A stretch of DNA of 43,700 nt from Sphaerisporangium perillae (GCF_023276435.1 NZ_JALLPO010000061.1:1-43700); one strand, 5' to 3'. Shown: positions 34,903-42,586, numbered from the stretch's first letter. Made by a program: numbers and translations. Notes: generated from the letters alone by a model not told the origin.

Positions 34903-34939
34903 TCTGGCCTCGCGCGATGAGGGACCACGCGAGGCCAGA
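34903..34939 (-). terminator. sodN terminator hairpin
   Basis: TCTGGCCTCGCG (34903-34914) and CGCGAGGCCAGA (34928-34939) form a perfect 12-bp stem with a 13-nt loop, 17 bp beyond the sodN stop codon. It should end sodN transcription before the rsbW promoter. Confidence 0.75.
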
Positions 34940-34956
34940 ATCGGGCTTTGCAAGGC

Positions 34957-35358
34957 TCAGGCGGCCTTGGTCTCCCAGAAGATCTTCGAAATCTCGTCGA
35001 TCTTCCCGAGAAGGTCCTCGGCCTTGCCCACATCGACGGTGCCCTTGGCGCCGGCCGCGCCGGCGAGCTTCGTCGCGTCCCAGAACAGCTGGTGGAGCTG
35101 GGGGTACGTCTCGAGGTGCGGCGGCTTGAAGTAGTCCGTCCACAGCACCCACAGGTGGTGCTTGACCAGTTCGGCCCGCTCCTCCTTGATCGTCAAGGCC
35201 CGGGCGCGGAAGACGGGGTCATCGTTGTCGGCGTACTTCTGCATGATCGCCTTCACGGACTCCGCCTCGATGCGAGCCTGTGCGGGGTCGTAGATCCCGC
35301 AGGGGAGGTCGCAGTGCGCGGAGGCGACATGGCCCGGCCGCAGCAGTCGTGCGAGCAT
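34957..35358 (-). CDS. sodN: Nickel superoxide dismutase
   Basis: A 133-residue Ni-SOD precursor. The nickel hook HCDLPCGIYDPAQARIEAESV follows a 14-residue propeptide (MLARLLRPGHVASA). After cleavage His15 becomes the N-terminal His that ligates Ni together with Cys16 and Cys20. It dismutes superoxide as a hexamer in the cytoplasm. The maturation protease gene is divergent, 84 bp away. In Streptomyces the gene is induced by nickel; no Nur box is visible here. Confidence 0.97.
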   Translation of the reverse strand: MLARLLRPGHVASAHCDLPCGIYDPAQARIEAESVKAIMQKYADNDDPVFRARALTIKEERAELVKHHLWVLWTDYFKPPHLETYPQLHQLFWDATKLAGAAGAKGTVDVGKAEDLLGKIDEISKIFWETKAA

Positions 35359-35442
35359 CGGTTTCCTTTCCTTGATGCTGATTAACAGACAGCACTATCC
35401 GGTTCCCAACTTACTCGCCTTGATTCCTGGAAGCGGAGGGGG

Positions 35443-35766
35443 ATGTCGTTCATGAGGGTGCGCGTCGAAGGGGAGTCGATGCTGCCCGTTCTACGGCCCG
35501 GCGACTGGCTCGTGGTGCGCCGCGACCCGCGGGTCAGGCCCGGTGATCTCGTGGTCGCCCGGCTGCCCGGAGACCCGGAGCAGATGATCGTCAAACGGGC
35601 GGCGTGGCGCTCGGAGGACGGCGGCTGGTGGCTGGAGAGCGAGAACCAGCGTGCCCCCGGGCGCAAGGACAGCTGGGACTTCGGGGCGGTGCCCTCCTCT
35701 CTCCTGGTCGGCCGCGTCGTCCTGCGTTACTGGCCCCTGCGGGCCGGCGGCATGCGACCACGTTGA
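35443..35766 (+). CDS. sodX: Ni-SOD maturation protease SodX (S26 family)
   Basis: A 107-residue signal-peptidase-like protein: catalytic Ser12 in GESMLPVL and Lys51 in MIVKRAAW, with RPGDLVVAR between. It has no membrane segment, consistent with cytoplasmic trimming of the SodN propeptide. It is divergent from sodN. The ATG at 35443 has GGAGG immediately before it; ATG 35452 would be a better-spaced start and leaves the active site intact. Confidence 0.93.
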   Translation: MSFMRVRVEGESMLPVLRPGDWLVVRRDPRVRPGDLVVARLPGDPEQMIVKRAAWRSEDGGWWLESENQRAPGRKDSWDFGAVPSSLLVGRVVLRYWPLRAGGMRPR

Positions 35767-35820
35767 CGGGCCCTGGTGGGGTGCCGGGCGTGGTGCCCCG
35801 CTCAGGTGGCGGCGGCGGTG

Positions 35821-36363
35821 TCAGGCGTGGTGGCCGCTCAGGTGGCGGCGGCGCGCGCGGTAGGCCGCCACGTTGGCCCTGGTGGCGCAGCGCTCCGAGC
35901 AGTAGCGGCGAGACCGGTTGGAGGAGGTGTCGAGGTAGGCCCGGTGGCACGGCGCCGCCTGGCAGATGCCGAGCCGGTCGACGCCGAGCTCGGTGACCAG
36001 GGCGGTGAGGCCCATGACGGCGCCCGCGGCGTACTCGCCGGACAGCCGGCCGCCCTCGGTGAGGTGGAGATGCCAGCGCTGCCCGTCGTGCCGGGAGATC
36101 TTAGGGTGCACCGGATGCCGGGTGAGCAGGGCGTTCAGCCGCTCGACGGCGCCGTCCTCGTCGTGGCGGGCCGCCGCGGCGAAGACGGCGGCCAGCTCGC
36201 GGCGCAGCTCGCGCAGGGCTTCGAGGTCGGCGCGGGTGAGGCGGCTCGACTGCTCGCCCCGGCCGGCTTCGAGGAGGAACCGCCGCGCGCCTTCCAGCGA
36301 GTCGAGCGCGTCTTCGCTGTTGACCAGCAGCACCGCCAGCTCGGCGTAGGAGGTCAGGTCCAC
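35821..36363 (-). CDS. CGNR-type zinc finger regulator (ABATE domain)
   Basis: A 180-residue protein of the CGNR family: an N-terminal ABATE stress-induced domain and a C-terminal zinc knuckle with C..APCHRAYLDTSSNRSRRYCSERC. The signature normally reads C-G-N-R; here it is C-A-T-R, and the following RANVAAYRARRR helix is basic, so DNA binding is still likely. GTG 36363 is preferred, with GCGGGA upstream; an open extension to 36693 is low-complexity and not convincing. Its target genes are unknown. Confidence 0.8.
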   Translation of the reverse strand: MDLTSYAELAVLLVNSEDALDSLEGARRFLLEAGRGEQSSRLTRADLEALRELRRELAAVFAAAARHDEDGAVERLNALLTRHPVHPKISRHDGQRWHLHLTEGGRLSGEYAAGAVMGLTALVTELGVDRLGICQAAPCHRAYLDTSSNRSRRYCSERCATRANVAAYRARRRHLSGHHA

Positions 36364-36832
36364 GTGGAGTCCCGCAGCTGTAAGAGACGGTTCGGCATAC
36401 CGAGTATTACACGGACGACGGCCGCCCGGACGGGGACCGGCCACGGGACCGCGGGCGGTGGAGGCCACAGGGCCGCCCGGGCCGGGGGCGGGGTAGGTCA
36501 TGGGCCGCCTACGGGTGGGTGCCGTGCGGGTCTCGGGCATGGCCGGGGGCATCACGGCCGGAGTGTCCGGGTAAGAGTCCGGAGCAAGGGGGAGAAGTAG
36601 TGATATGTCCGGTTTGGGGCGTCTGGCGGTCGGTCCTCGGCCACCTATCTGTGGCACAGCTAACATCAGCAGGCGTCCCGAGGTGTGGCACAATCAAGCA
36701 ACGGGTGACCCCCGTACCCCCTCAAGAGACGACCGTCAACGACGACGGCCGCCGGGCGGCTACAGAAGCCTGGGCCCTCGTTCGCCTGCGGCGTCTACCG
36801 AAGGAATCCGTCCTTACGACACAGGGGTCGCT
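36364..36832. other. Divergent promoter region, CGNR gene and malic enzyme
   Basis: About 470 bp. TGTGGCACA occurs twice in the same direction (36650-36658 and 36684-36692), spaced 34 bp, the second running into CACAATC. These may be binding sites for the malic enzyme gene. An ATG at 36605 in frame with the malic enzyme has a purine-rich sequence upstream but yields a basic, low-complexity extension, so I do not use it. No other gene is seen. Confidence 0.4.
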
Positions 36833-38023
36833 GTGGCAGTCACGCCGTTCTCCGCTTCTCTCGAAACTCTCGATCTCGATCCCGCTTTCGCCATGCATCG
36901 CGGCGGCAAGCTCGAGGTCCGTTCGACCGTCCCGGTCCGCAACGCCGACGACCTGTCGCTCGCCTACACACCAGGTGTGGCCAGGGTCTGCACCGCGATC
37001 GCCGACCAGCCCGACCTCGTCAACGAGTACACCTGGGTGCCCAACGTCGTCGCGGTCGTCTCCGACGGCACCGCCGTCCTCGGCCTCGGCGACATCGGCC
37101 CCGCCGCCGCCATGCCCGTCATGGAGGGCAAGGCGCTGCTGTTCAAGGAGTTCGCCAACGTCGACGCGGTGCCCATCTGCCTCGACTGCACCGACGTCGA
37201 CGCCCTCGTCGAGACGGTGGTGCGCCTCGCGCCGTCGTTCGGCGGCATCAACCTGGAGGACATCAGCGCCCCCCGGTGCTTCGAGGTCGAGAACCGGCTG
37301 CGCGAGCTCCTCAGCATTCCGGTCTTCCACGACGACCAGCACGGCACGGCGATCGTGGTGCTGGCCGCCCTCCGCAACGCCGCCCGCCTGACCGGGCGCT
37401 CCCTCGGCGACCTGCGGGCCGTCGTCGCGGGCGCCGGAGCCTCGGGCGTGGCCGTCACCCGCATCCTGCTGAACGCCGGCATCGGCGACATCGCCGTCTC
37501 CGACTCTAAGGGCATGATCTACGAGGGCCGCGAAGGTCTGAACCCCTTCAAGGAGGCGCTCGCCCGCGACACCAACCGCGCGGGCTTCACCGGCTCCACC
37601 GAGGAGGCGATGGCCGGGGCCGACGTCTTCATCGGACTGTCCGGCTCCACCATGTCGGAAGACTGCGTGGCCGCCATGGCGAGCGACTCGATCGTGTTCG
37701 CCCTGTCCAACCCGACGCCCGAGGTGCTCCCCGAGGTGGCCCGCAGGCACGCCCGCGTCGTCGCGACCGGCCGGTCCGACTTCCCCAACCAGATCAACAA
37801 CGTGCTGGCCTTCCCCGGGGTGTTCCGCGGCGCACTCGACGTCCGCGCGTCCACGATCACCGAGAACATGAAGGTCGCCGCCGCGGACGCCCTCGCGGCC
37901 GTCGTCGGGGACGACCTCTCGGCGGACTACGTGATCCCGAGCCCGTTCGACCAGCGTGTCGCCCCGGCCGTCGTCCAGGCCGTCGCCGACCAGGCCCGCC
38001 TCGACGGCGTGGCGCGCAAGTAG
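36833..38023 (+). CDS. NAD(P)-dependent malic enzyme
   Basis: A 396-residue short-form malic enzyme: LAYTPGVARV, VVSDGTAVLGLGDIGP, GKALLFKEF (catalytic Lys), FHDDQHGTAIV (metal ligands), the NAD(P) motif VVAGAGASGVAV, and ALSNPTPE near the end. It oxidatively decarboxylates malate to pyruvate, linking the TCA cycle to pyruvate and reducing power. It starts at GTG 36833 with AGGGG five bases upstream. A strong terminator follows. Confidence 0.95.
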   Translation: MAVTPFSASLETLDLDPAFAMHRGGKLEVRSTVPVRNADDLSLAYTPGVARVCTAIADQPDLVNEYTWVPNVVAVVSDGTAVLGLGDIGPAAAMPVMEGKALLFKEFANVDAVPICLDCTDVDALVETVVRLAPSFGGINLEDISAPRCFEVENRLRELLSIPVFHDDQHGTAIVVLAALRNAARLTGRSLGDLRAVVAGAGASGVAVTRILLNAGIGDIAVSDSKGMIYEGREGLNPFKEALARDTNRAGFTGSTEEAMAGADVFIGLSGSTMSEDCVAAMASDSIVFALSNPTPEVLPEVARRHARVVATGRSDFPNQINNVLAFPGVFRGALDVRASTITENMKVAAADALAAVVGDDLSADYVIPSPFDQRVAPAVVQAVADQARLDGVARK

Positions 38024-38068
38024 GGCCGAACCCGCCCGGGCACTGATCACCGAGGCGTCATAGCGGCT

Positions 38069-38110
38069 CAGGGCGCCGGAGCCCCCTGCACACGGGGCTC
38101 CGGCGCCCTG
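38069..38110 (+). terminator. Malic enzyme terminator
   Basis: A perfect 17-bp stem (38069-38085 with 38094-38110) around an 8-nt loop, 45 bp after the malic enzyme stop codon. No T-tract follows, common in GC-rich actinobacteria. Confidence 0.85.
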
Positions 38111-38193
38111 ACGTATGCGCGCCATCCCTCCCGGCAGACATCCCCGCCGAAATGCCGAGCCTTCACCATGAGATATCGCTCTTGGCAAACTCT

Positions 38194-38231
38194 TGGGAAT
38201 TCCCACACCGAGTCACGCATCGTGCTATAAC
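38194..38231 (+). promoter_or_regulatory. Palindrome and -10 upstream of the NsdA-like gene
   Basis: TGGGAATTCCCA (38194-38205) is a perfect 12-bp palindrome, followed by TATAAC (38226-38231), an excellent -10. No good -35 exists at the right distance, so the palindrome may bind an activator or the gene's own product. GGAATTCCCACAC from this site recurs inside the gene at 38627-38639. The predicted transcript has a 5' leader of about 110 nt. Confidence 0.5.
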
Positions 38232-38348
38232 AAAAACCCTCCGTTACCGGCCGGACGAGTGCGAGCGCGAGGGGCGTATGCGCGCAGGGGGGCTTGCGGC
38301 GGAGTGACCACCACCACCATCCGCGTAGTCCTCCTTGGGGAAAGAGCG

Positions 38349-39710
38349 ATGCGACGCGAGCCCAACCTCCTCCTCCGGCATCTCATCGCCGAGGCCGCCT
38401 TCTCCCACAAGGGGCTGGCCCGCAGGCTCAACGACCTTGGAGCCGCGCGGGGCCTGATCGGCCTCCGGTACGACCACAGCTCGGTGTCGCGCTGGATAGG
38501 CGGCCAGCAGCCGCGCGACCCGGTGCCGGCGCTGCTCGCCGAGATCTTCGCGTTGCGGCTCGGCCGGCCCGTCACCACAGAGGACCTCGGTATGGCGGGG
38601 GGAGCCACGCCCCTCGACCTCGGACAGGAATTCCCACACTCGTGGCAGGAGGGTGTCGAGACCGTGACAGCACTATGGAGGGCGGACATGCAGCGGCGCA
38701 GGTTCCTGCTCGACTCCGCCTTCGCCGTCGGGGCGGGCTCGGCGGGAGCCCTGCGATGGCTGACCTTTCCCATCGAGGGCAGGCCTCAGGCCGCCGGGGT
38801 GCGTAAGGTCGGCGCACCCGACATCGCCGCGATCCGCGAGGTCACCCGCTCCTTCGGAGAGCTCGACAACCGCTTCGGCGGCGGGCGGGTGCGTCCCGCC
38901 GTCGTCAGATATCTCGACTCGGCGGTCGCCCCCTTGCTGAAGGACGGCATCTACGGCGAGGCGACCGGCAGGGCGCTGGCGTCGGCCGCCGCCGAGGTGA
39001 CCCGCCTCGCCGGATGGATGGCCTACGACCTGGAGCAGCACGGGCTGGCACAGCGCCACCTGATCCAGGCGCTCAGCCTGGCGCGCGGCGCGGGCGACCA
39101 CGGCTTCGGCGGGGAGATCCTCGCCGGCATGGCGCACCAGGCCATATATATAGGACGGCCACGGCACGCCCTCGATCTGGCAAGGGCGGCCCAGGTCTCC
39201 GCCCGCCGCGCCGAGGTCCCCTCCCTGCTGGCCGAGGCGTACGTGCTGGAGGCCCACGCCCACGCCAAGCTGTCCGACGGCGCGGCCTGCGCCCTCGCGC
39301 TGCACGAGGCCGACCTGGCCTTCGACCGCCGCCGTCCCGAGCAGGAGCCCGAGTGGATCCGCTACTTCGACGAGGCGTACCTCGCGGCCAAGTACGCCCA
39401 CTGCTTCAGAGATCTGGGCGACGGCACCCAGGCCGTGCGGTACGCGCGCCGGTCCCTGGACATGGACGGGCGGTACGTCCGCGGGCGGATGTTCAACCTG
39501 TCCCTGCTTGCCTCGGCCCATGCGCTGTGCGGCGATGTCGAGGAGGCCTGCCAGGTGGGCGGCTCCGCGCTCGACCTGGCGGCCGGCCTGCAGTCCGTAC
39601 GGACGAGGTCCTACGTCGCCGATTTGCGCAGGCGGCTGGAACCGCTCAGCAGGGAGCCGGTGGTGGCCACCCTCGTACAGCGCAGCAGGGAACTGGCACC
39701 CGCGGCCTGA
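38349..39710 (+). CDS. NsdA-like HTH/TPR transcriptional regulator
   Basis: A 453-residue protein: an N-terminal DNA-binding region (MRREPNLLLRHLI, LARRLNDLGAARGL, DHSSVSRWIGGQQPRDPVP) and a C-terminal helical TPR-like array (about 215-440). The layout resembles Streptomyces NsdA, a negative regulator of sporulation and antibiotic production, though homology is judged by eye. ATG 38349 is preceded by GGGGAAAG; a GTG at 38304 would add 15 residues. It contains ATA-TAT-ATA codons near 39144-39152 (rare ATA twice), odd in a gene of this composition. Confidence 0.75.
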   Translation: MRREPNLLLRHLIAEAAFSHKGLARRLNDLGAARGLIGLRYDHSSVSRWIGGQQPRDPVPALLAEIFALRLGRPVTTEDLGMAGGATPLDLGQEFPHSWQEGVETVTALWRADMQRRRFLLDSAFAVGAGSAGALRWLTFPIEGRPQAAGVRKVGAPDIAAIREVTRSFGELDNRFGGGRVRPAVVRYLDSAVAPLLKDGIYGEATGRALASAAAEVTRLAGWMAYDLEQHGLAQRHLIQALSLARGAGDHGFGGEILAGMAHQAIYIGRPRHALDLARAAQVSARRAEVPSLLAEAYVLEAHAHAKLSDGAACALALHEADLAFDRRRPEQEPEWIRYFDEAYLAAKYAHCFRDLGDGTQAVRYARRSLDMDGRYVRGRMFNLSLLASAHALCGDVEEACQVGGSALDLAAGLQSVRTRSYVADLRRRLEPLSREPVVATLVQRSRELAPAA

Positions 39711-39810
39711 ACCCCCGCCTGAGCGCGGTCTGAACCCCCGCCTGAGCCGCGGTGAGCCGCGGTCTGAACCCCCACCTGAGCGCGCCCTGACGCGCCCTGA
39801 CGCGCCCTGA
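39702..39810. repeat. Tandem repeats at the NsdA-like gene end
   Basis: A 23-bp unit (GCGGYCTGAACCCCCRCCTGAGC) occurs at 39702-39724, 39725-39747 and 39759-39781. Three exact copies of the 10-mer CGCGCCCTGA follow (39781-39810). The first 23-bp copy contains the stop codon of the NsdA-like gene, so the array looks like duplication of the gene end. Confidence 0.8.
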
Positions 39811-39847
39811 ACGCGGCCCACACCGAGGGCGTGTCGCCACAACGAGA

Positions 39848-39887
39848 GACCGGCCCGGTCCCAGTTGACTCTGGGGCCGGGCCGGTC
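39848..39887. terminator. Bidirectional terminator, NsdA-like gene and protease A
   Basis: Arms 39848-39864 and 39871-39887 pair over 17 bp with one G-T, around a 6-nt loop. It lies between two convergent genes, 51 bp after the protease A stop codon and 137 bp after the NsdA-like gene. Confidence 0.85.
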
Positions 39888-39938
39888 GTGGATCTCTGTG
39901 CTGCCGCTCAGGGCATGGAGCTCAGCCCGTGGGTCCGC

Positions 39939-41015
39939 TCAGCGGATCGAGCCGGACCAGAGGTTGGCGGCCTTGCGGTAGACGGCGTAGGTCTCCCCGT
40001 CGAAGTACGGCGAGGTGCTGAAGTCGTACCGGCCGTTGCCGTCGGAGTCGCCGATGAGGCTCGTGACACCGTTGACGTAGCCCAGCCGCTTGGTGCTGCT
40101 GTACTTGGCGATCCACGGACCGCCCGCGGAGCCGGCGGTCATGGAGCACTTCAGCGCGATCTGCGCCTCGGCCTTGTAGGCGGCCGTGACGCCCGCGGCC
40201 TTGGTCTTGCCGTAGCACCACTTCGGCGTGACACCGGTGAACGGCTTGTCACCGTCGGGGTGCCGGCCGGCGGGGTAGCCGAACGCGTAGACCGGCTGGC
40301 CGATCTTCTGGTTCCAGGCGAAGCCCTGGCCGCCGACGTTGTCGCCCAGGCGCCCGGCGTCCTTCCAGGTCCCTACGTTGATGCCGTTGTAGACCGTGAC
40401 GAAGGCGTAGTCGCTGTCGTAGTCCTCGTAGTTGGCGAAGTCGAAGTGCGTGTAGGCCGACTTGCCGACGTAGATGCCGAACGGCGCCTTGCCCTGGTAG
40501 TAGGCGGGGACGAAGACCCAGCGGTCCAGGGTGTCGCGGTTGGCGTCGGTGTCGTAGACGCAGTGACCGGCCGTCGAGACCAGGTTGTGGTACTTGGACT
40601 GGATCGACGACGCCGAGCACCAGTACGGCTTTCCGTCGACGCGGAAGAACACCTTGCCGATGGTGCGCGGCAGGTTCACGTTCTTCACCTTGGTCGGGGT
40701 GACCTTTTCCTGCCCGATCGGCGGGACGGTGCCGGTCTTGCCGTCGGGGGCGGCGTCGCTCCCGCCGAACTTGACCTTCCCCTTGACCGAGTCGTCGTTG
40801 GAATAGCGCGTCGCGGCCTTGAGCTGCCGGCCGCCGTTCGCGCTCCAGAACTTCGCGGTGTCGCTCGCCTTGGACTTGCTGGAGGCGAGGGAGACGCTCG
40901 TCGGCTGGGGCTTGGCCGAGGCCCCGGCAGACGAGGTGAGGGCGACGCCGATCATGCCGGTGGCGGTGACGGCGGCGCCCAGAGGGAGGATGAGGCGCTT
41001 TGCTCGAGTATTCAT
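39939..41015 (-). CDS. Secreted trypsin-like paralogue A, catalytic Ser replaced
   Basis: A 358-residue exported protein. The signal peptide (MNTRAKRLILPLGAAVTATG...) ends near residue 33; a variable propeptide-like region (about 34-105) and a chymotrypsin-fold domain follow. The His motif STAGHCVYD and the Asp region DYDSDYAFVTV are present. The nucleophile motif, however, is TAGSAGGPW: the canonical G-x-S-G-G-P Ser is Ala297, with Ser296 one position early. Catalysis is therefore doubtful; it could be a binding or decoy protein. Its middle is almost identical to copy B at the DNA level. A GAGGAG ribosome binding site precedes the ATG, and it has its own promoter and terminator. Confidence 0.9.
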   Translation of the reverse strand: MNTRAKRLILPLGAAVTATGMIGVALTSSAGASAKPQPTSVSLASSKSKASDTAKFWSANGGRQLKAATRYSNDDSVKGKVKFGGSDAAPDGKTGTVPPIGQEKVTPTKVKNVNLPRTIGKVFFRVDGKPYWCSASSIQSKYHNLVSTAGHCVYDTDANRDTLDRWVFVPAYYQGKAPFGIYVGKSAYTHFDFANYEDYDSDYAFVTVYNGINVGTWKDAGRLGDNVGGQGFAWNQKIGQPVYAFGYPAGRHPDGDKPFTGVTPKWCYGKTKAAGVTAAYKAEAQIALKCSMTAGSAGGPWIAKYSSTKRLGYVNGVTSLIGDSDGNGRYDFSTSPYFDGETYAVYRKAANLWSGSIR

Positions 41016-41060
41016 ATAGCTCCTCTTGTTCTGACATGAAACACCACTTGTGTCCCATGC

Positions 41061-41087
41061 GTCCCAAAGGGGATGATTTCGAGCCTA
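41061..41087 (-). promoter_or_regulatory. Promoter and near-palindrome of protease A
   Basis: On the minus strand TAGGCT (41087-41082) fits a -10, and the imperfect palindrome GTCCC-AAA-GGGGA (41061-41073, plus strand) lies where transcription should start. The same pair of elements, in the same order and spacing, precedes protease B. Confidence 0.45.
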
Positions 41088-41166
41088 TGTGATTTCTTTA
41101 CCTCTGCCATATGAGGTGACTCATTAATCGGACAGAGGGGCACTTGATGGGATATTTGGCAAGGAG

Positions 41167-41188
41167 AACCTCACCGAGTGGTGAGGTT
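41167..41188. other. 9-bp perfect hairpin between proteases A and B
   Basis: AACCTCACC (41167-41175), GAGT loop and GGTGAGGTT (41180-41188) form a perfect stem upstream of protease A and just beyond the protease B terminator. It may help terminate B. Confidence 0.45.
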
Positions 41189-41199
41189 GAAAACACGAA

Positions 41200-41221
41200 A
41201 GGCCCGGCCGAAGCCGGGCCT
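41200..41221 (-). terminator. Protease B terminator
   Basis: AGGCCCGGC-CGAA-GCCGGGCCT, a perfect 9-bp stem with a stable CGAA tetraloop, 45 bp after the protease B stop codon. Read on the minus strand a T-rich stretch follows. Confidence 0.85.
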
Positions 41222-41265
41222 CCCGTCCGCGCCGTGCTCAGCCGGCGCGGGACGTCATGCCGCGC

Positions 41266-42342
41266 TCACTTGCCGATCTTGCCGGACGCGAGGTTCGAGG
41301 CCGCGCTGTAGATCGCGTAGGTCTCGCCGTCGAAGTACGGCGAGGTGGCGAAGTCGAACCGGCCGTTGCCGTCGGTGTCGCCGACCAGGCTGGTCACGCC
41401 GTTGATGTAGCCGACGCGCTTGGTGCTGCTGTACTGAGTGATCCAGGGGCCGCCGGAGGCGCCCGCGGTCATCGAGCACTTCAGTGCGATCTGCGCCTCG
41501 GCGTTGAACGCCGAGACCGGACCGGCCGCGGAGGTCTTGCCGTAACAGTACTTCGGCGTGAGCCCGGTGAACGGCTTGTCGCCGTCGGGGTGCGGGCCGG
41601 CGGGGTAGCCGAACGCGTAGACCGGCTGGCCGATCTTCTGGTTCCAGGAGAAGCCCTGGCCGCCGACGTTGTCGCCCAGGCGACCGACATCCTTCCAGGT
41701 CCACGGCTCGACACCGTTGTAGACGGTGACGAAGGCGTAGTCGCTGTCGAAGTCCTCGTAGTTGGCGAAGTCGAAGTGCGTGTAGGCCGACTTGCCGACG
41801 TAGATGCCGAACGGCGCCTTGCCCTGGTAGAAGGCAGGGACGAACACCCAGCGGTCCAAGGTGTCGCGGTTGGCGTCGGTGTCGTAGACGCAGTGACCGG
41901 CCGTCGCCACGAGGTTGCGGTACTTGCCCTGGATCGACGATCCGGAGCACCAGTAGAGCTGGCCGTCGAGGCGGAAGAACACCTTGCCGATGGTCCGCGG
42001 CAGGTTGACGTTCTTCACCCGGGTGGGGACGACCTTCTCCTGGCCGATCGGCGGGACGACGCCGGTCTTGCCGTCGGGGGCGGCGTCGCCGCCGCCCAGC
42101 CGGATCTTGCCCTTCACCGCGGCGTCCTCGGTGAACTTGGTGGCGGCCTTGAGTGCCTTGCCGTTACTGGCGGTCCAGAACTTCAGGGTATCCATGGCGG
42201 CGGCCTTGGAGGTGGACAGGCCGTCGGAGGCCGGCGCGGCCGCGGTGGCGGCGGCGCTGGCAGTGAGGGATACCGCGATCATGCCGGTGGCGACGGCGGC
42301 GCCACCGAGAGGGAGCATGAATCGCTTGACTCGGGTGTTCAA
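41266..42342 (-). CDS. Secreted trypsin-like serine protease, paralogue B
   Basis: A 358-residue exported protein, same length as copy A. It begins at TTG 42342 (product MNTRVKRFMLPLGG) with AAGGAG upstream, matching the ATG-initiated start of A; the open extension upstream is not coding. The signal peptide ends near residue 33. The catalytic His (ATAGHCVYD), Asp (DSDYAFVTV) and Ser (TAGASGGPW, Ser296) are all present, so this copy should be active. Substrate preference is unknown. Long stretches are nearly identical to copy A, including silent positions, which points to recent duplication or gene conversion. Confidence 0.93.
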   Translation of the reverse strand: MNTRVKRFMLPLGGAAVATGMIAVSLTASAAATAAAPASDGLSTSKAAAMDTLKFWTASNGKALKAATKFTEDAAVKGKIRLGGGDAAPDGKTGVVPPIGQEKVVPTRVKNVNLPRTIGKVFFRLDGQLYWCSGSSIQGKYRNLVATAGHCVYDTDANRDTLDRWVFVPAFYQGKAPFGIYVGKSAYTHFDFANYEDFDSDYAFVTVYNGVEPWTWKDVGRLGDNVGGQGFSWNQKIGQPVYAFGYPAGPHPDGDKPFTGLTPKYCYGKTSAAGPVSAFNAEAQIALKCSMTAGASGGPWITQYSSTKRVGYINGVTSLVGDTDGNGRFDFATSPYFDGETYAIYSAASNLASGKIGK

Positions 42343-42386
42343 TGAGACTCCTTGTTCTGCCGCAGGAGGTGACCCCTGCCCCACTG

Positions 42387-42412
42387 GTCCCAAAAGGGAC
42401 AGTAAGAACCTA
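42387..42412 (-). promoter_or_regulatory. Promoter and palindrome of protease B
   Basis: TAGGTT on the minus strand (42412-42407) as -10, followed by the perfect palindrome GTCCC-AAAA-GGGAC (42387-42400) at the expected transcript start. The same module is found before protease A. Confidence 0.5.
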
Positions 42413-42586
42413 TCGGTCTGATCACGAGGAATGGGCTGTAACGCTCAACGGGGAGTCGGCCTCACGGCCCACCCGGACGTCCTGAGGGGGCGCCCACGGG
42501 ACGGGCTGCCACCCGGACTCGCACAGGTGAAATCGGTCCAATGCTCAGGGGGTACGCGAACTGCGAGCATCCGGCGGCCTGCGCGA

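Noticed and set aside
35384..35420. SigR-like GGGAAC...GTT upstream of sodN on the minus strand
   Set aside because: The spacer is 15 bp instead of 18, so it does not fit the SigR pattern.
36650..36700. Sigma-54-like TGGCAC before the malic enzyme gene
   Set aside because: No TTGC at the required spacing, and actinobacteria lack sigma-54.
39702..39810. CRISPR-like array
   Set aside because: Units are directly abutting or nearly so, without unique spacers, and no cas genes are present.
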